This document shows, piece by piece, positions 24,767 to 31,076 of a DNA stretch of 31,700 nucleotides (position 1 is its first letter; each line of letters begins with the position of its first letter). This DNA comes from a virus. The position numbers and the translations under genes were made by a program. A model generated the notes under the pieces. The model was not told the origin of the DNA, did not search any database, and worked only from the letters and a program-made list of their open reading frames with translations. The stretch lies in the IMG/VR virus record IMGVR_UViG_3300004095_000006, positions 1 to 31,700 of that record; one strand, given 5' to 3'.

Positions 24767-25692
24767 GGATTAACCTTAATTTTAGCTTGCCCATCACGGT
24801 ACGCGTCGCCACGTTCCAGACCAGTTCCAAGACGATTGAGTTGGGCAACGGCTTCTTGGTACATTTTTTCGTAGTAATTTACCATATCTTGCTCGCCCTT
24901 CATAAACAGAATGGCTTCACGCATAGCGCCATAAAACAAGATTGGGTCATAATTATCGCCAAGCCAGCTTGTACCAGTTGGGTTATTAACGGTTGTAACA
25001 GGAACCACAAAGCCCGTACCGCCCCCAAGATATGAAGTGCTTGCGCTAAGTAAGTTTCCAACCGCATAAAAATTACCGGGGTTAGTTAAAGTCACTGATG
25101 TTACAGAACCACCTGCAACAACGATAGTTGCTGTTGCCCCAGAACCGCTTCCGCCAGTTAAAGGTACGTTAGAATAAACGCCGTTAGTGTACTGTGATCC
25201 ACCGTTAAATCCTTGGGTTGAAGAAACACCAAAAGTCGAAATAGCGCCCTGAACAATGGATACAGGGTAGTAGAAATAGTGCAGTTCCGCCTGATAGTTA
25301 ATATCAGGTGTTGGTCCGAGAATGAAAGTTAGTTCATTAGGATTGGTGTACTGCGAACCAAATAAAGCATAGTATCTTGGCAAGCCAGTAGCTGTTTGGT
25401 CTGGGTATGCTTCACGGATGAAGTTAACATCTTTGTTTAAAAGGTATGTATATGTGCCATCAGCACCAATTACAGCCAAAGAGTAAGTCGACAAATAGTC
25501 ATTAGGGCAAGATAAATACTTATTACTACCCGTTAAAGTACCAATTACGTTTTTACGAAGCGAAGGAATTTGAACGCTGTTATAAACCCTATCTTCTGCT
25601 TCCATTACAAAGCGTGGGATATTGTTTATAAACAGCGGTTCACTGTTCTCGCTGTAGTCAATTATTGCTTGGTACAGTTGGGTGTAATTCAT
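24763..25692 (-). CDS. Neck/head-tail adaptor protein with inserted beta module
   Basis: 309 residues. The helical N-terminus (FINNIPRFVMEAEDRVYNSV, QIPSLRKN) and the C-terminal half (WLGDNYDPILFYGAMREAIL, then YYEKMYQEAVAQLN) match the SU10-adaptor-like neck family of podovirus-type phages, whose ring joins the portal to the tail. The LNKDVNFIREAYPD and FILGPTPDINY segments are also typical. Between about 146 and 238 is an extra Gly/Thr/Val-rich beta module (YTNGVYSNVPLTGGSGSGAT and on) that splits the family core. It is an unusual but recognisable insertion of a module found in many phage structural proteins. It lies with the second neck-like gene 26587-27342. Confidence 0.75.
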   Translation of the reverse strand: MNYTQLYQAIIDYSENSEPLFINNIPRFVMEAEDRVYNSVQIPSLRKNVIGTLTGSNKYLSCPNDYLSTYSLAVIGADGTYTYLLNKDVNFIREAYPDQTATGLPRYYALFGSQYTNPNELTFILGPTPDINYQAELHYFYYPVSIVQGAISTFGVSSTQGFNGGSQYTNGVYSNVPLTGGSGSGATATIVVAGGSVTSVTLTNPGNFYAVGNLLSASTSYLGGGTGFVVPVTTVNNPTGTSWLGDNYDPILFYGAMREAILFMKGEQDMVNYYEKMYQEAVAQLNRLGTGLERGDAYRDGQAKIKVNP

Positions 25693-25706
25693 TAGGGTTT
25701 TCCCTA

Positions 25707-26003
25707 TTAGGCCATTGGGCCACGTGCAGTGCGACCTTTAGTAGCAGCGCCATTACCGCGAGTCTCAATACCGGTAGTTTTAGTCTTAGGGTCTGGACCT
25801 TTGGTAACGTTGCCTACAGAAATTTTCATTTCATTAGACCAGCTTGTACCGTCTTGATCAGACACAGTAGGCAAACCACCCTTAACTGGGTTTCCGCTCA
25901 TATCATGTGGAGTAGCGTACTTTTCAGCAGGCAGAATGTTTTTGTTATTTCCGACTTTAATAGCTGGGCTATTTTTGCTTGTGGGTTTAACTTGAGCAAC
26001 CAT
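25707..26003 (-). CDS. Small conserved phage protein ending in RGPMA
   Basis: 98 residues, polar and basic, probably largely disordered. The C-terminus TTGIETRGNGAATKGRTARG-PMA is a motif I recognise from many small proteins encoded between neck genes of aquatic phages. The N-terminal part (ILPAEKYATPHDMSGNPVKG) has no known domain. It is translated from a start 2 bases after the 64-residue gene. Function unknown; a head-completion or assembly accessory is possible. Confidence 0.65.
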   Translation of the reverse strand: MVAQVKPTSKNSPAIKVGNNKNILPAEKYATPHDMSGNPVKGGLPTVSDQDGTSWSNEMKISVGNVTKGPDPKTKTTGIETRGNGAATKGRTARGPMA

Positions 26004-26005
26004 GA

Positions 26006-26200
26006 TTATTTTCCGTTCGCTGAAACTTTAGCTAAACCACGTCCAACGGCTTCCATTTTATTCTGGTCAATACCGCCTGCTGTGCCTTTGCTAGCTTTTT
26101 TACCTACTTCAATACCTACGTTAGAACCTGAGTCACCCAGATTCTTGCCTTTTGTTTTGCCTTTGCTTGTAATTCCATCGGCTGCGCTTTTGAATGTCAT
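26006..26200 (-). CDS. Small Gly/Lys-rich phage protein
   Basis: 64 residues, rich in Gly, Lys and Ser, with repeated SKGKTKGKN-like basic stretches and no hydrophobic core; probably disordered. A good ribosome site (TAGGAGTAGG) lies ahead of the ATG. It is sandwiched between the zinc-ribbon gene and the RGPMA gene in the neck cluster, with gaps of 9 and 2 bases, so it is very likely translated. I do not know its function. Confidence 0.55.
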   Translation of the reverse strand: MTFKSAADGITSKGKTKGKNLGDSGSNVGIEVGKKASKGTAGGIDQNKMEAVGRGLAKVSANGK

Positions 26201-26209
26201 ATCCTACTC

Positions 26210-26587
26210 CTAATTAATTGTTACTGTTCCTACTTGCCCATTAGCCACCAAATAGTTTGGCGTCTCCCCAAAATCATACTTCATTCCTACAGGAGCCCAA
26301 CCCCACTGAATATCACGGCTACCACCACTAGGATACCCATTAGCGTCTAAACCTGATGCAACATAACTGTTGTCCCTTCTAGGTTCCCTAACGGCCTGTG
26401 GGTCGTTAATTGGGTACATGCCTAATTGTAACTGAGGCTGGTCTGGGTCCCAACAGGTATTACAAACTTTTAACTGATATGGCTTGGTTTTAATAATCTC
26501 CGTGCGCAACTCAGTTAACTTATATCTAAAATCACAGCGGTCGCACTGGGCAATCGCATACTTACCAGAGGCAAATTTATTAGGCAT
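26210..26587 (-). CDS. Zinc-ribbon-like conserved phage protein of neck cluster
   Basis: 125 residues. CDRC at about 15-18 and CNTC at about 42-45 form a probable zinc ribbon. Between them is FRYKLTELRTEIIKTKPYQL and after them WDPDQPQLQLGMYPINDPQA. The C-terminus (IQWGWAPVGMKYDFGETPN and on) is Trp/Gly-rich. This combination is a well-conserved small family located between adaptor genes of podovirus-like phages; the usual function call is simply 'structural'. Its start overlaps the last base of the 251-residue neck gene. Metal binding is inferred from the four cysteines. Confidence 0.72.
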   Translation of the reverse strand: MPNKFASGKYAIAQCDRCDFRYKLTELRTEIIKTKPYQLKVCNTCWDPDQPQLQLGMYPINDPQAVREPRRDNSYVASGLDANGYPSGGSRDIQWGWAPVGMKYDFGETPNYLVANGQVGTVTIN

Positions 26588-27342
26588 CAGCCACCTCCAA
26601 GGAACATCCTGCGAGGAACAAATCTAACCGGGGCTTTTTCTCTATCTTCATCAGCAGCAAGCTGGAACTGCTGTTCGTAATCCGCCTTAAGCATCACACT
26701 ACGATTTGGGTCTACGCCATCTAACTTAATAGACAGGTAGTAAGCCAAACCGGCGACCATAGCATTTAAGAATCGGAACGGAATATCTTGTGTATTAACG
26801 CCATTGCCAGCATCTTGGATGCGGCGTAAACGCCAGTAAACAAACGTATATTGTTGTGAACCATCTGGTGTAGGCCAAACTGTAATCTTAGGCGCATCAA
26901 TGCCTGTAACCGGGTCGGTACCGTTAGGTCCGGGAGGTGGGTATTTTGCTCCAGACATGCGTTGAATCCAAACTTGAATAGGACGACCCTGACTCAGTTT
27001 ATTTGGGATTGTGGCGTATGTTGAAACGCTGATGCGGCTAATTGTTATGTCAGTCTGTGTTGCTTGATTGCCAGCGTTGGTACGAATCTGGTGTTCTAAA
27101 AGGTCGATAGTGTCGATTGGTAGGTCGTATGTATTAACGCCTTGGGTCAAAGTAATCTGTCCCTGCTCAATCGTCCACATATTAATGCCACGATTAGCCC
27201 ACTCAATAGTCAACAGATTTAAAGAACGACGCGCCGTACGCAAGTCGTAACCAGACCTCAGCTCTTTGCCGCAGCGCTCAAACGCTTCTTCGACAATGTC
27301 TGATAAATCTAAATTAAACGCTGATGCGCCGGCAGTAGTCAT
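26587..27342 (-). CDS. Neck/tail accessory protein (P22 gp4-like)
   Basis: 251 residues. The helical N-terminus (LDLSDIVEEAFERCGKELRS, then YDLRTARRSLNLLTIEWANR) followed by a beta segment (IEQGQITLTQGVNTYDLP) and the C-terminal helices (FRFLNAMVAGLAYYLSIKLD, YEQQFQLAADEDREKA) match the head-tail connector or tail accessory family typified by P22 gp4. It would add a ring below the portal. Overlaps at both ends with the genes on either side (positions 26587 and 27342) show tight coupling. Whether it or the 309-residue protein forms the first ring is not decided by the sequence. Confidence 0.72.
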   Translation of the reverse strand: MTTAGASAFNLDLSDIVEEAFERCGKELRSGYDLRTARRSLNLLTIEWANRGINMWTIEQGQITLTQGVNTYDLPIDTIDLLEHQIRTNAGNQATQTDITISRISVSTYATIPNKLSQGRPIQVWIQRMSGAKYPPPGPNGTDPVTGIDAPKITVWPTPDGSQQYTFVYWRLRRIQDAGNGVNTQDIPFRFLNAMVAGLAYYLSIKLDGVDPNRSVMLKADYEQQFQLAADEDREKAPVRFVPRRMFLGGG

Positions 27343-27563
27343 TACTTCGCCTTTTTAGTTGTTTTCTTAACAGCAGGTTTTTTAGCTGCCGGTTTTTTTG
27401 CCGCTGGTTTAACCTTACGGGTAGTGGCTTTCTTTACCTGTGGGCGTTTCTTTTTTGCCGGTACAGGGAAAGGCCAAGCCTCAACAGCTAGTTCAACTTT
27501 TTCGAAAGTAACTTCTTCTTCCTTCTTACCAAACAAACCTAGAATCCAGTCGATTAATCTCAT
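27342..27563 (-). CDS. Small protein with amphipathic helix and histone H1-like Lys/Ala/Pro tail
   Basis: 73 residues. The first 12 (MRLIDWILGLFGKK) form an amphipathic, possibly membrane- or protein-binding helix. An acidic stretch follows (EEEVTFEKVELAVEA). Residues about 35-73 are almost all Lys, Ala, Pro, Thr and Val, with PAAKK-PAAKK-PAVKK repeats like the tail of histone H1 or bacterial H1-like DNA-binding proteins. Its start overlaps the stop of the 59-residue gene (ATGA). Nucleic-acid binding is likely by composition but not proven. It is the last of a run of small basic genes ahead of the neck genes. Confidence 0.6.
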   Translation of the reverse strand: MRLIDWILGLFGKKEEEVTFEKVELAVEAWPFPVPAKKKRPQVKKATTRKVKPAAKKPAAKKPAVKKTTKKAK

Positions 27564-27739
27564 TTCTTCAAGCCCTTTAAGGTTTCCGCAAGCCTAGCCC
27601 GCTTACCGATCTTGCCCGGTTTCTTTGCAGCTGCGGCTAGTTTGCTTGACGGAATCTTTTTGTCTTTAGCAACGCCTAATTCAGCCTTTAATGCGCCGGG
27701 TTTCTTAATTGCTTTTTGAATCCAGTTCTTAGTAGCCAT
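27560..27739 (-). CDS. Small Lys-rich conserved phage protein (59 residues)
   Basis: A short gene of 59 codons filling an otherwise empty 180-base stretch. The protein starts MATKNWIQKAIKKPGALKAE and continues with LGVAKDKKIPSSKLAAAAKK and a GKRARLAETL segment. The KNWIQxAIKKPGAL start, followed by KIGKRARLAxTL, is shared by many tiny phage proteins. Its ATG overlaps the upstream stop (TAATG at 27737-27741) and its TGA overlaps the next ATG (ATGA at 27560-27563), which supports it strongly. It is very basic and probably binds nucleic acid or acidic virion surfaces. Function unknown. Confidence 0.8.
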   Translation of the reverse strand: MATKNWIQKAIKKPGALKAELGVAKDKKIPSSKLAAAAKKPGKIGKRARLAETLKGLKK

Positions 27740-27969
27740 TATTTCTTCTTTGCAGTTTTAGCTGATTTAATAAAAGCCTCTTTAGTAGGCGCGCCCTTAG
27801 CTACAACAGGACGCATCTTTTCACCAGAGCCAGCTTTAATACGTTCTTGCTTCGCGTGAATGTTTGCATACAGCCCAACTTTGCCACCCTTTTTTAATAG
27901 GACAGCAGAGCCTGCATTCTTAGGAATTTTTGCAGGGTTAGTTGCGCCCATTCCACGGGAAGCTTTCAT
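27739..27969 (-). CDS. Small basic phage protein with LKKGGKV motif
   Basis: 76 residues, strongly basic. The start MKASRGMGATNPAKIPKNAG, the LLKKGGKVGLYANIHAKQER segment and the GSGEKMRPVVAKGAPTKEAF segment are typical of small proteins of aquatic podovirus-like phages. The tail ends in four lysines within SAKTAKKK. The gene is flanked by TAATG overlaps on both sides. No domain assigns a function. It belongs to the run of small basic genes between the capsid-proximal and neck genes. Confidence 0.7.
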   Translation of the reverse strand: MKASRGMGATNPAKIPKNAGSAVLLKKGGKVGLYANIHAKQERIKAGSGEKMRPVVAKGAPTKEAFIKSAKTAKKK

Positions 27970-28166
27970 TACTTCTTAGCCTTAGCCATGCCGCCGCCAC
28001 ACATTTTTTCTACGTGGTCGTCGTGAATCATATGACCTGCAGCGTGCTCACCAAAAACTTCTGCATGTGGCTTGTGACCAGATGCGTGCATTTTTAATGA
28101 CTTAGCTAAAGTCTCGTGTTTAATTTTTTCTACGCCAGCTTCGAGGGGTGCGTGATCCATTTTCAT
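27969..28166 (-). CDS. Small histidine-rich phage protein
   Basis: 65 residues with nine histidines (5, 17, 27, 31, 34, 41, 45, 48, 51) and one cysteine at 56, in a helical-looking sequence (VEKIKHETLAKSLKMHASGH and on). The C-terminus MCGGGMAKAKK resembles the GGG motif of its neighbours. The His spacing (mostly 3-7) could coordinate metal. Starts and stops overlap the adjacent small genes by 1 and 4 bases. Function unknown; the composition is unlike most of its neighbours, which are Lys-rich. Confidence 0.65.
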   Translation of the reverse strand: MKMDHAPLEAGVEKIKHETLAKSLKMHASGHKPHAEVFGEHAAGHMIHDDHVEKMCGGGMAKAKK

Positions 28167-28648
28167 ACCATTTTTCCTTTTGTTAAACCTTTAGATGCAA
28201 TACCACAGCCCTTTACAGAGCCACCTTTTTTAAGCTTGAGCGTAGTGCCTTTGCTGCCTTTATGCTCTTGCTTGTCGTGCTGCTTAAAAGCCTTTTTAAT
28301 TAAAGCTACGTCTTGCTTTTTATCTTCAGACATCTCTTTACGTTCTTCGGCTTTGGATTCTTTTTCAACCATACCGCCTCCCTTTAATCCTGCGTATTTA
28401 TTAATATTAACATTTGGTACTTCTTTTTTGTATCCAAAAACAGACCCTTCTCGAGTCTGCTGTTTGTTTACTTGTTTGTTACCACCTTGAGTGTATTTAA
28501 CATCTCCACCTGTACCAAACTTTTTACCTTTGTCAGCAGCAGCAAAATCTTGCCCAACTGATTGCTTAATACCAACTTTTTTAGCAAACGCAGGAGAGTG
28601 CGCTACAGCCATCATTAAGTTGTGCTGTTTTTTAGATGTGCTTGGCAT
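28163..28648 (-). CDS. Small basic conserved phage protein (SKKQHNLM family)
   Basis: 161 residues. The N-terminal 40 (STSKKQHNLMMAVAHSPAFA, then KVGIKQSVGQDFAAADKGKK) is a conserved start in many phage small proteins. The middle is Lys/Gln-rich and probably disordered. The C-terminus is TLKLKKGGSVKGCGIASKG and ends KGKMV, a tail I recognise from several aquatic phages. LKGGGMV occurs at about 87-94. The ATGA overlap links it to the His-rich gene. The function is unknown; the repeated KGG-hydrophobic motif may mediate a shared binding interaction. Confidence 0.7.
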   Translation of the reverse strand: MPSTSKKQHNLMMAVAHSPAFAKKVGIKQSVGQDFAAADKGKKFGTGGDVKYTQGGNKQVNKQQTREGSVFGYKKEVPNVNINKYAGLKGGGMVEKESKAEERKEMSEDKKQDVALIKKAFKQHDKQEHKGSKGTTLKLKKGGSVKGCGIASKGLTKGKMV

Positions 28649-28896
28649 TATTTAACAAACTTCTCAAAAAGAGCGACAATTAATCCACCAAATAAAACAG
28701 CTACTACATTAACTACAGTGTGCATTGTTTTCTTACTAGCAGCATCTTCTGACAGTAAACGTTGAATATCAGCCAAGGACTTTTTAACTTCTTCCATGTC
28801 TTTAACGAGTTTGTCCATATCAGCCTGCAAGTGTTCAATGTCGTTAGCGTGGGTAGCCAATTCTCTAGCTGTTTCGATTGGGTTCATGTTTGTCAT
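28648..28896 (-). CDS. Coiled-coil membrane protein (XhlA-like, candidate second holin/accessory)
   Basis: 82 residues when started at the ATG 28894-28896, which overlaps the stop of the preceding gene as ATGA; an ATG 18 bases upstream is the alternative. Residues about 18-52 form a heptad-type coiled coil (IEHLQADMDKLVKDMEEVKK and on) and about 60-78 a single transmembrane segment (VVNVVAVLFGGLIVALFEKF). This layout matches XhlA-type holin-associated proteins. It is encoded far from the main lysis cassette, among small basic genes, so a role in the virion or in membrane attachment is also possible. Confidence 0.6.
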   Translation of the reverse strand: MTNMNPIETARELATHANDIEHLQADMDKLVKDMEEVKKSLADIQRLLSEDAASKKTMHTVVNVVAVLFGGLIVALFEKFVK

Positions 28897-29159
28897 TTTG
28901 AGCCACAATTCCAACGTTTTAAACTAGCTGCCTTACGCGTAGGTCTGCCTTTTTCATCTTTCATCGGACCCGGCATACCAGACATTCTTGCGCAGAATGA
29001 CTTTTTGCGAGGACCACCTTCAGGTTGTGGGGCTTTTAAATTAGACCCAGTAGCCTTATTATATTTAGCTCTGCCTTTTGCAGTAAGACCGGCCCCTTGA
29101 GAAACCGGAAGCTTCTCACCTCTACCGACAGCTAGAGAAGGGCCTTTTTTCTTAGCCAT
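28893..29159 (-). CDS. Small conserved phage protein (DUF6321-like)
   Basis: 88 residues from the ATG at 29157-29159; the frame continues upstream for 16 residues, but that part is hydrophobic and lies inside the preceding gene, so the internal start is preferred. The sequence GAGLTAKGRAKYNKATGSNL, KAPQPEGGPRKKSFCARMSG and MPGPMKDEKGRPTRKA is a highly conserved pattern, which I recall as DUF6321. It ends ASLKRWNCGSK. It is Lys/Arg/Gly-rich, with no hydrophobic core. It is widespread in phages of aquatic Proteobacteria, function unknown. The start overlaps the end of the 169-residue gene by 8 bases. Confidence 0.8.
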   Translation of the reverse strand: MAKKKGPSLAVGRGEKLPVSQGAGLTAKGRAKYNKATGSNLKAPQPEGGPRKKSFCARMSGMPGPMKDEKGRPTRKAASLKRWNCGSK

Positions 29160-29661
29160 ACAAAATTGTTTGAAAGCTAATATTAGTAACTGCAGCGTAA
29201 ATACCATTTAACGCCAAAATACCTTCACCAGCATACAAAACTTGGAATGGTTGAACCGCTGTACCTGTGTTGTACCCACACATCCAACGGCCTGTAATTG
29301 CAACTATACAAGCAGTACTAGTAGCAATAGTTCCAGAGTTTAAGTCAGTAATAGTAAATGTGTTTGCATCAACAACAGTAACTGGATAGTTACCAGCAAC
29401 AGGGGAAACGCCGCCTACAGCTGAATAAGAAATACCTACATAGTTTCCTGTGCTTAAACCGTGTCCAGTCAATGTAACAGTAACAGTTGTACCAGAACGA
29501 CCATACGTAGCTGAAACAGGGGCAGAAGGGGCATCAAAAATATCAATACCACCAGCTGTACCTGTACCAAGATACACTAGGTTTTTAAGGCGCGTGCGGC
29601 CTTTTACTAAGTAACCAGACCCACTACTATGGGACGACTTGACGTCATATTGCATTGTCAT
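29152..29661 (-). CDS. Virion structural protein with inserted GHGL beta module
   Basis: 169 residues. The N-terminus MTMQYDVKSSHSSGSGYLV and the C-terminus FQVLYAGEGILALNGIYAAV, ending in TILYG, frame a beta-sandwich seen in many phage structural proteins. At about 50-119 lies a module TVTVTLTGHGLSTGNYV followed by ANTFTITDLNSGTIAT, like the one at 109-194 in the hub protein. An AGGAG ribosome site 7 bases before the ATG supports this start. It is the first gene after the strong terminator at 29681, so it begins a new transcript or depends on readthrough. The particle location is not known. Confidence 0.7.
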   Translation of the reverse strand: MTMQYDVKSSHSSGSGYLVKGRTRLKNLVYLGTGTAGGIDIFDAPSAPVSATYGRSGTTVTVTLTGHGLSTGNYVGISYSAVGGVSPVAGNYPVTVVDANTFTITDLNSGTIATSTACIVAITGRWMCGYNTGTAVQPFQVLYAGEGILALNGIYAAVTNISFQTILYG

Positions 29662-29680
29662 AACTAATCTCCTAAATTTT

Positions 29681-29701
29681 AAAAAGGGGTCCGAAGACCC
29701 C
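29681..29701 (-). terminator. Strong rho-independent terminator with C(UUCG)G loop
   Basis: On the minus strand GGGGTC-TTCG-GACCCC forms a perfect 6-bp stem with an UUCG tetraloop, followed directly by TTTTT. It begins 10 bases after the stop of the 29711-30415 gene. It should end most transcripts from that gene. Confidence 0.9.
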
Positions 29702-29710
29702 CGGGATTAA

Positions 29711-30415
29711 TTAGTCAGCGTTGCCGTATGGATATACAGTTGCAGTACCCAATGTACCATCAGGCTGTACGTAGTTGATGTCAATGTTGAACTTACCAGC
29801 AGTCAAAGCGCCAAGGCCTGTACCAACAATAGCCAATGTAGCAACAACTTGTGAAAGAGTTGCAGGCTGTTGTGCTTGGGTGATGTCTGCTGTAGTTGCA
29901 GCCATGTTAGACAAGTTAGCGGCTGTGTAAGTTGTTGTTTGACGACCAGCTGTACCGACAGTAGTAGTACCCAAAGCTACAGTAGCATATGTTGGGGCAG
30001 AAGTAACAAAACCGTTAGAAATGTAGATGTTAACTGCGCTTAAAGTGCTGTTAGCTACAGTGATTGCTGTCAAATAATCAACAATAATAGACTCAATTTG
30101 TGCGCCAGTTGGCAGATAAAATACTGCGCCACGATAAATAGCAGTAGCTGTATCAGCTGGAATAGAAGCCAAAACAGGAGGGAAAGTAGTAGCTGAAGGG
30201 CTATAAACAGGGGCGTTTACGTTAGCATCAGCAGAAAGGATGTTGCCGTTAACGAATTGCTGCGCTGCACCGGGGTAGTACTGAGTACCATTGCCTGTAG
30301 CTACGGAATAGTCGACGATAGCGTTCTGTGAGAGACGAGCGTAGCCTACGTTACGTAGTGGGCCAAAACGGTTATTGCCAGATAGAATCGGGCCTTCAAA
30401 GGTGGAGCGTGCCAT
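29711..30415 (-). CDS. Head-associated structural/decoration-type protein in its own transcription unit
   Basis: 234 residues from ATG 30413-30415, where an AGGAC ribosome site and the typical MARSTFEGPILSGNNRFGPL start agree; the open frame reaches 26 residues further but lacks support. The body is beta-rich (YRGAVFYLPTGAQIESIIVD, then VVATLAIVGTGLGAL), ending NYVQPDGTLGTATVYPYGN. Proteins of this family lie close to the capsid gene in many podovirus-like phages and are annotated as structural. It has its own candidate promoter (30506-30533) and a strong terminator (29681-29701), suggesting high, separate expression as expected of a decoration or major minor-capsid protein. This function is inferred. 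Confidence 0.75.
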   Translation of the reverse strand: MARSTFEGPILSGNNRFGPLRNVGYARLSQNAIVDYSVATGNGTQYYPGAAQQFVNGNILSADANVNAPVYSPSATTFPPVLASIPADTATAIYRGAVFYLPTGAQIESIIVDYLTAITVANSTLSAVNIYISNGFVTSAPTYATVALGTTTVGTAGRQTTTYTAANLSNMAATTADITQAQQPATLSQVVATLAIVGTGLGALTAGKFNIDINYVQPDGTLGTATVYPYGNAD

Positions 30416-30505
30416 AATAAATTGTCCTATGCAAAAGTTCACCCATACCAATCGTTGCATCGTCTGCTGGGGCAGTCCGGTACAGGTAATCACCCAGTTA
30501 GTGCT

Positions 30506-30533
30506 AGTTTACTCTTTTTTAATTTTTGTGCAA
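30506..30533 (-). promoter_or_regulatory. Candidate sigma-70-type promoter for the decoration-type gene
   Basis: On the minus strand TTGCAC (30528-30533) and TAAACT (30506-30511) are separated by 16 bases. The match to consensus is 4 of 6 at each box. It lies about 90 bases ahead of the start codon at 30415 in the only sizeable intergenic gap. Host or phage RNA polymerase specificity is unknown. Confidence 0.4.
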
Positions 30534-30550
30534 GGATTTTTCAGTAAAAT
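30523..30550 (+). promoter_or_regulatory. Weak candidate promoter for the GNAT-HNH pair
   Basis: TAAAAT (30545-30550) is a good -10 box; TTTTTG (30523-30528), 16 bases upstream, is a poor -35 box. It overlaps the minus-strand -35, giving a possible divergent pair. An independent signal of this kind is needed because the two genes oppose all others. Confidence 0.3.
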
Positions 30551-30587
30551 GAGAGAAAACAGGTAACTTTTTGGGGGACTATGGGTA

Positions 30588-31076
30588 ATGAAATTTACAA
30601 TAAAAAAAGTGGACATCAGAGTCCCGTCAGTTCAAACCACACTACTTTTTCTACAAAAGAAAATACTTCCGGCGGATACGCCGTACCAACCGGACAGGGG
30701 TCATTGGTGGATTGCGTATGCGGAGGATGGAAAGCCTGTCGCTTTTGCGGGTATGGTCCGCTCGATCAAATGGACAGATACAGGTTACTTATGTAGAGCA
30801 GGTGTAATGGATGGCTTTACTGGACACGGCTTACAAAAGAGATTAATATCTGCAAGAATCAAACAAGCTAGGAAGTTAGGATGGAATTGGTTAATCACCG
30901 ATACAACAAAAAATCCTGCGTCATCGAACTCGTTAATCAGTGCGGGTTTCAAAATTTATCAGCCCGGACAACCATGGGGCTTTCGCAACGCAATCTATTG
31001 GAAATATAAGGTCCACCCAGATGCCGTACAAAGACGCGAACGTAAAAAAAGCCAAACATGCGGAGTACAGCCGTAA
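30588..31076 (+). CDS. GNAT-family acetyltransferase
   Basis: 162 residues. The start at 30588 is chosen because GGGGGA lies 9 bases upstream; the nearer ATG at 30581 is in another frame. The GNAT fold is visible: N-terminal strand-helix, WWIAYAEDGKPVAFAGMV at about 40-57, GYLCRAGVMDGFTGHGLQKR at about 66-85 with the acetyl-CoA loop GFTGHG, then a helix LISARIKQARKLG and WLITDTTKNPASSNSLISAG at 101-120. The usual Arg/Gln of the loop is replaced, but N108 and the GF motif are kept. The substrate is unknown. It lies on the plus strand against its neighbours and overlaps the HNH gene by 56 bases. Confidence 0.82.
   Translation: MKFTIKKVDIRVPSVQTTLLFLQKKILPADTPYQPDRGHWWIAYAEDGKPVAFAGMVRSIKWTDTGYLCRAGVMDGFTGHGLQKRLISARIKQARKLGWNWLITDTTKNPASSNSLISAGFKIYQPGQPWGFRNAIYWKYKVHPDAVQRRERKKSQTCGVQP

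Noticed and set aside
24612-24848. 78-residue minus-strand frame across the junction of two structural genes
   Set aside because: It is out of frame with both genes, which have an ATGA overlap of their own, and it has no motif.
25665-26213. 182-residue open frame on the plus strand
   Set aside because: It runs antisense across four tightly packed genes with recognisable products. Composition is shadow-like, with no domain.
30416-30493. N-terminal extension of the decoration-type protein (26 residues)
   Set aside because: The ATG at 30415 has a ribosome site and the start typical of the family; the extension is Cys/Trp-rich, unlike the protein, and lies just after the predicted promoter.
30940-31020. 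Upstream extension of the HNH frame (27 residues)
   Set aside because: The extension lies inside the GNAT gene, and the ATG at 31021 gives the typical MPYKD start with a ribosome site.
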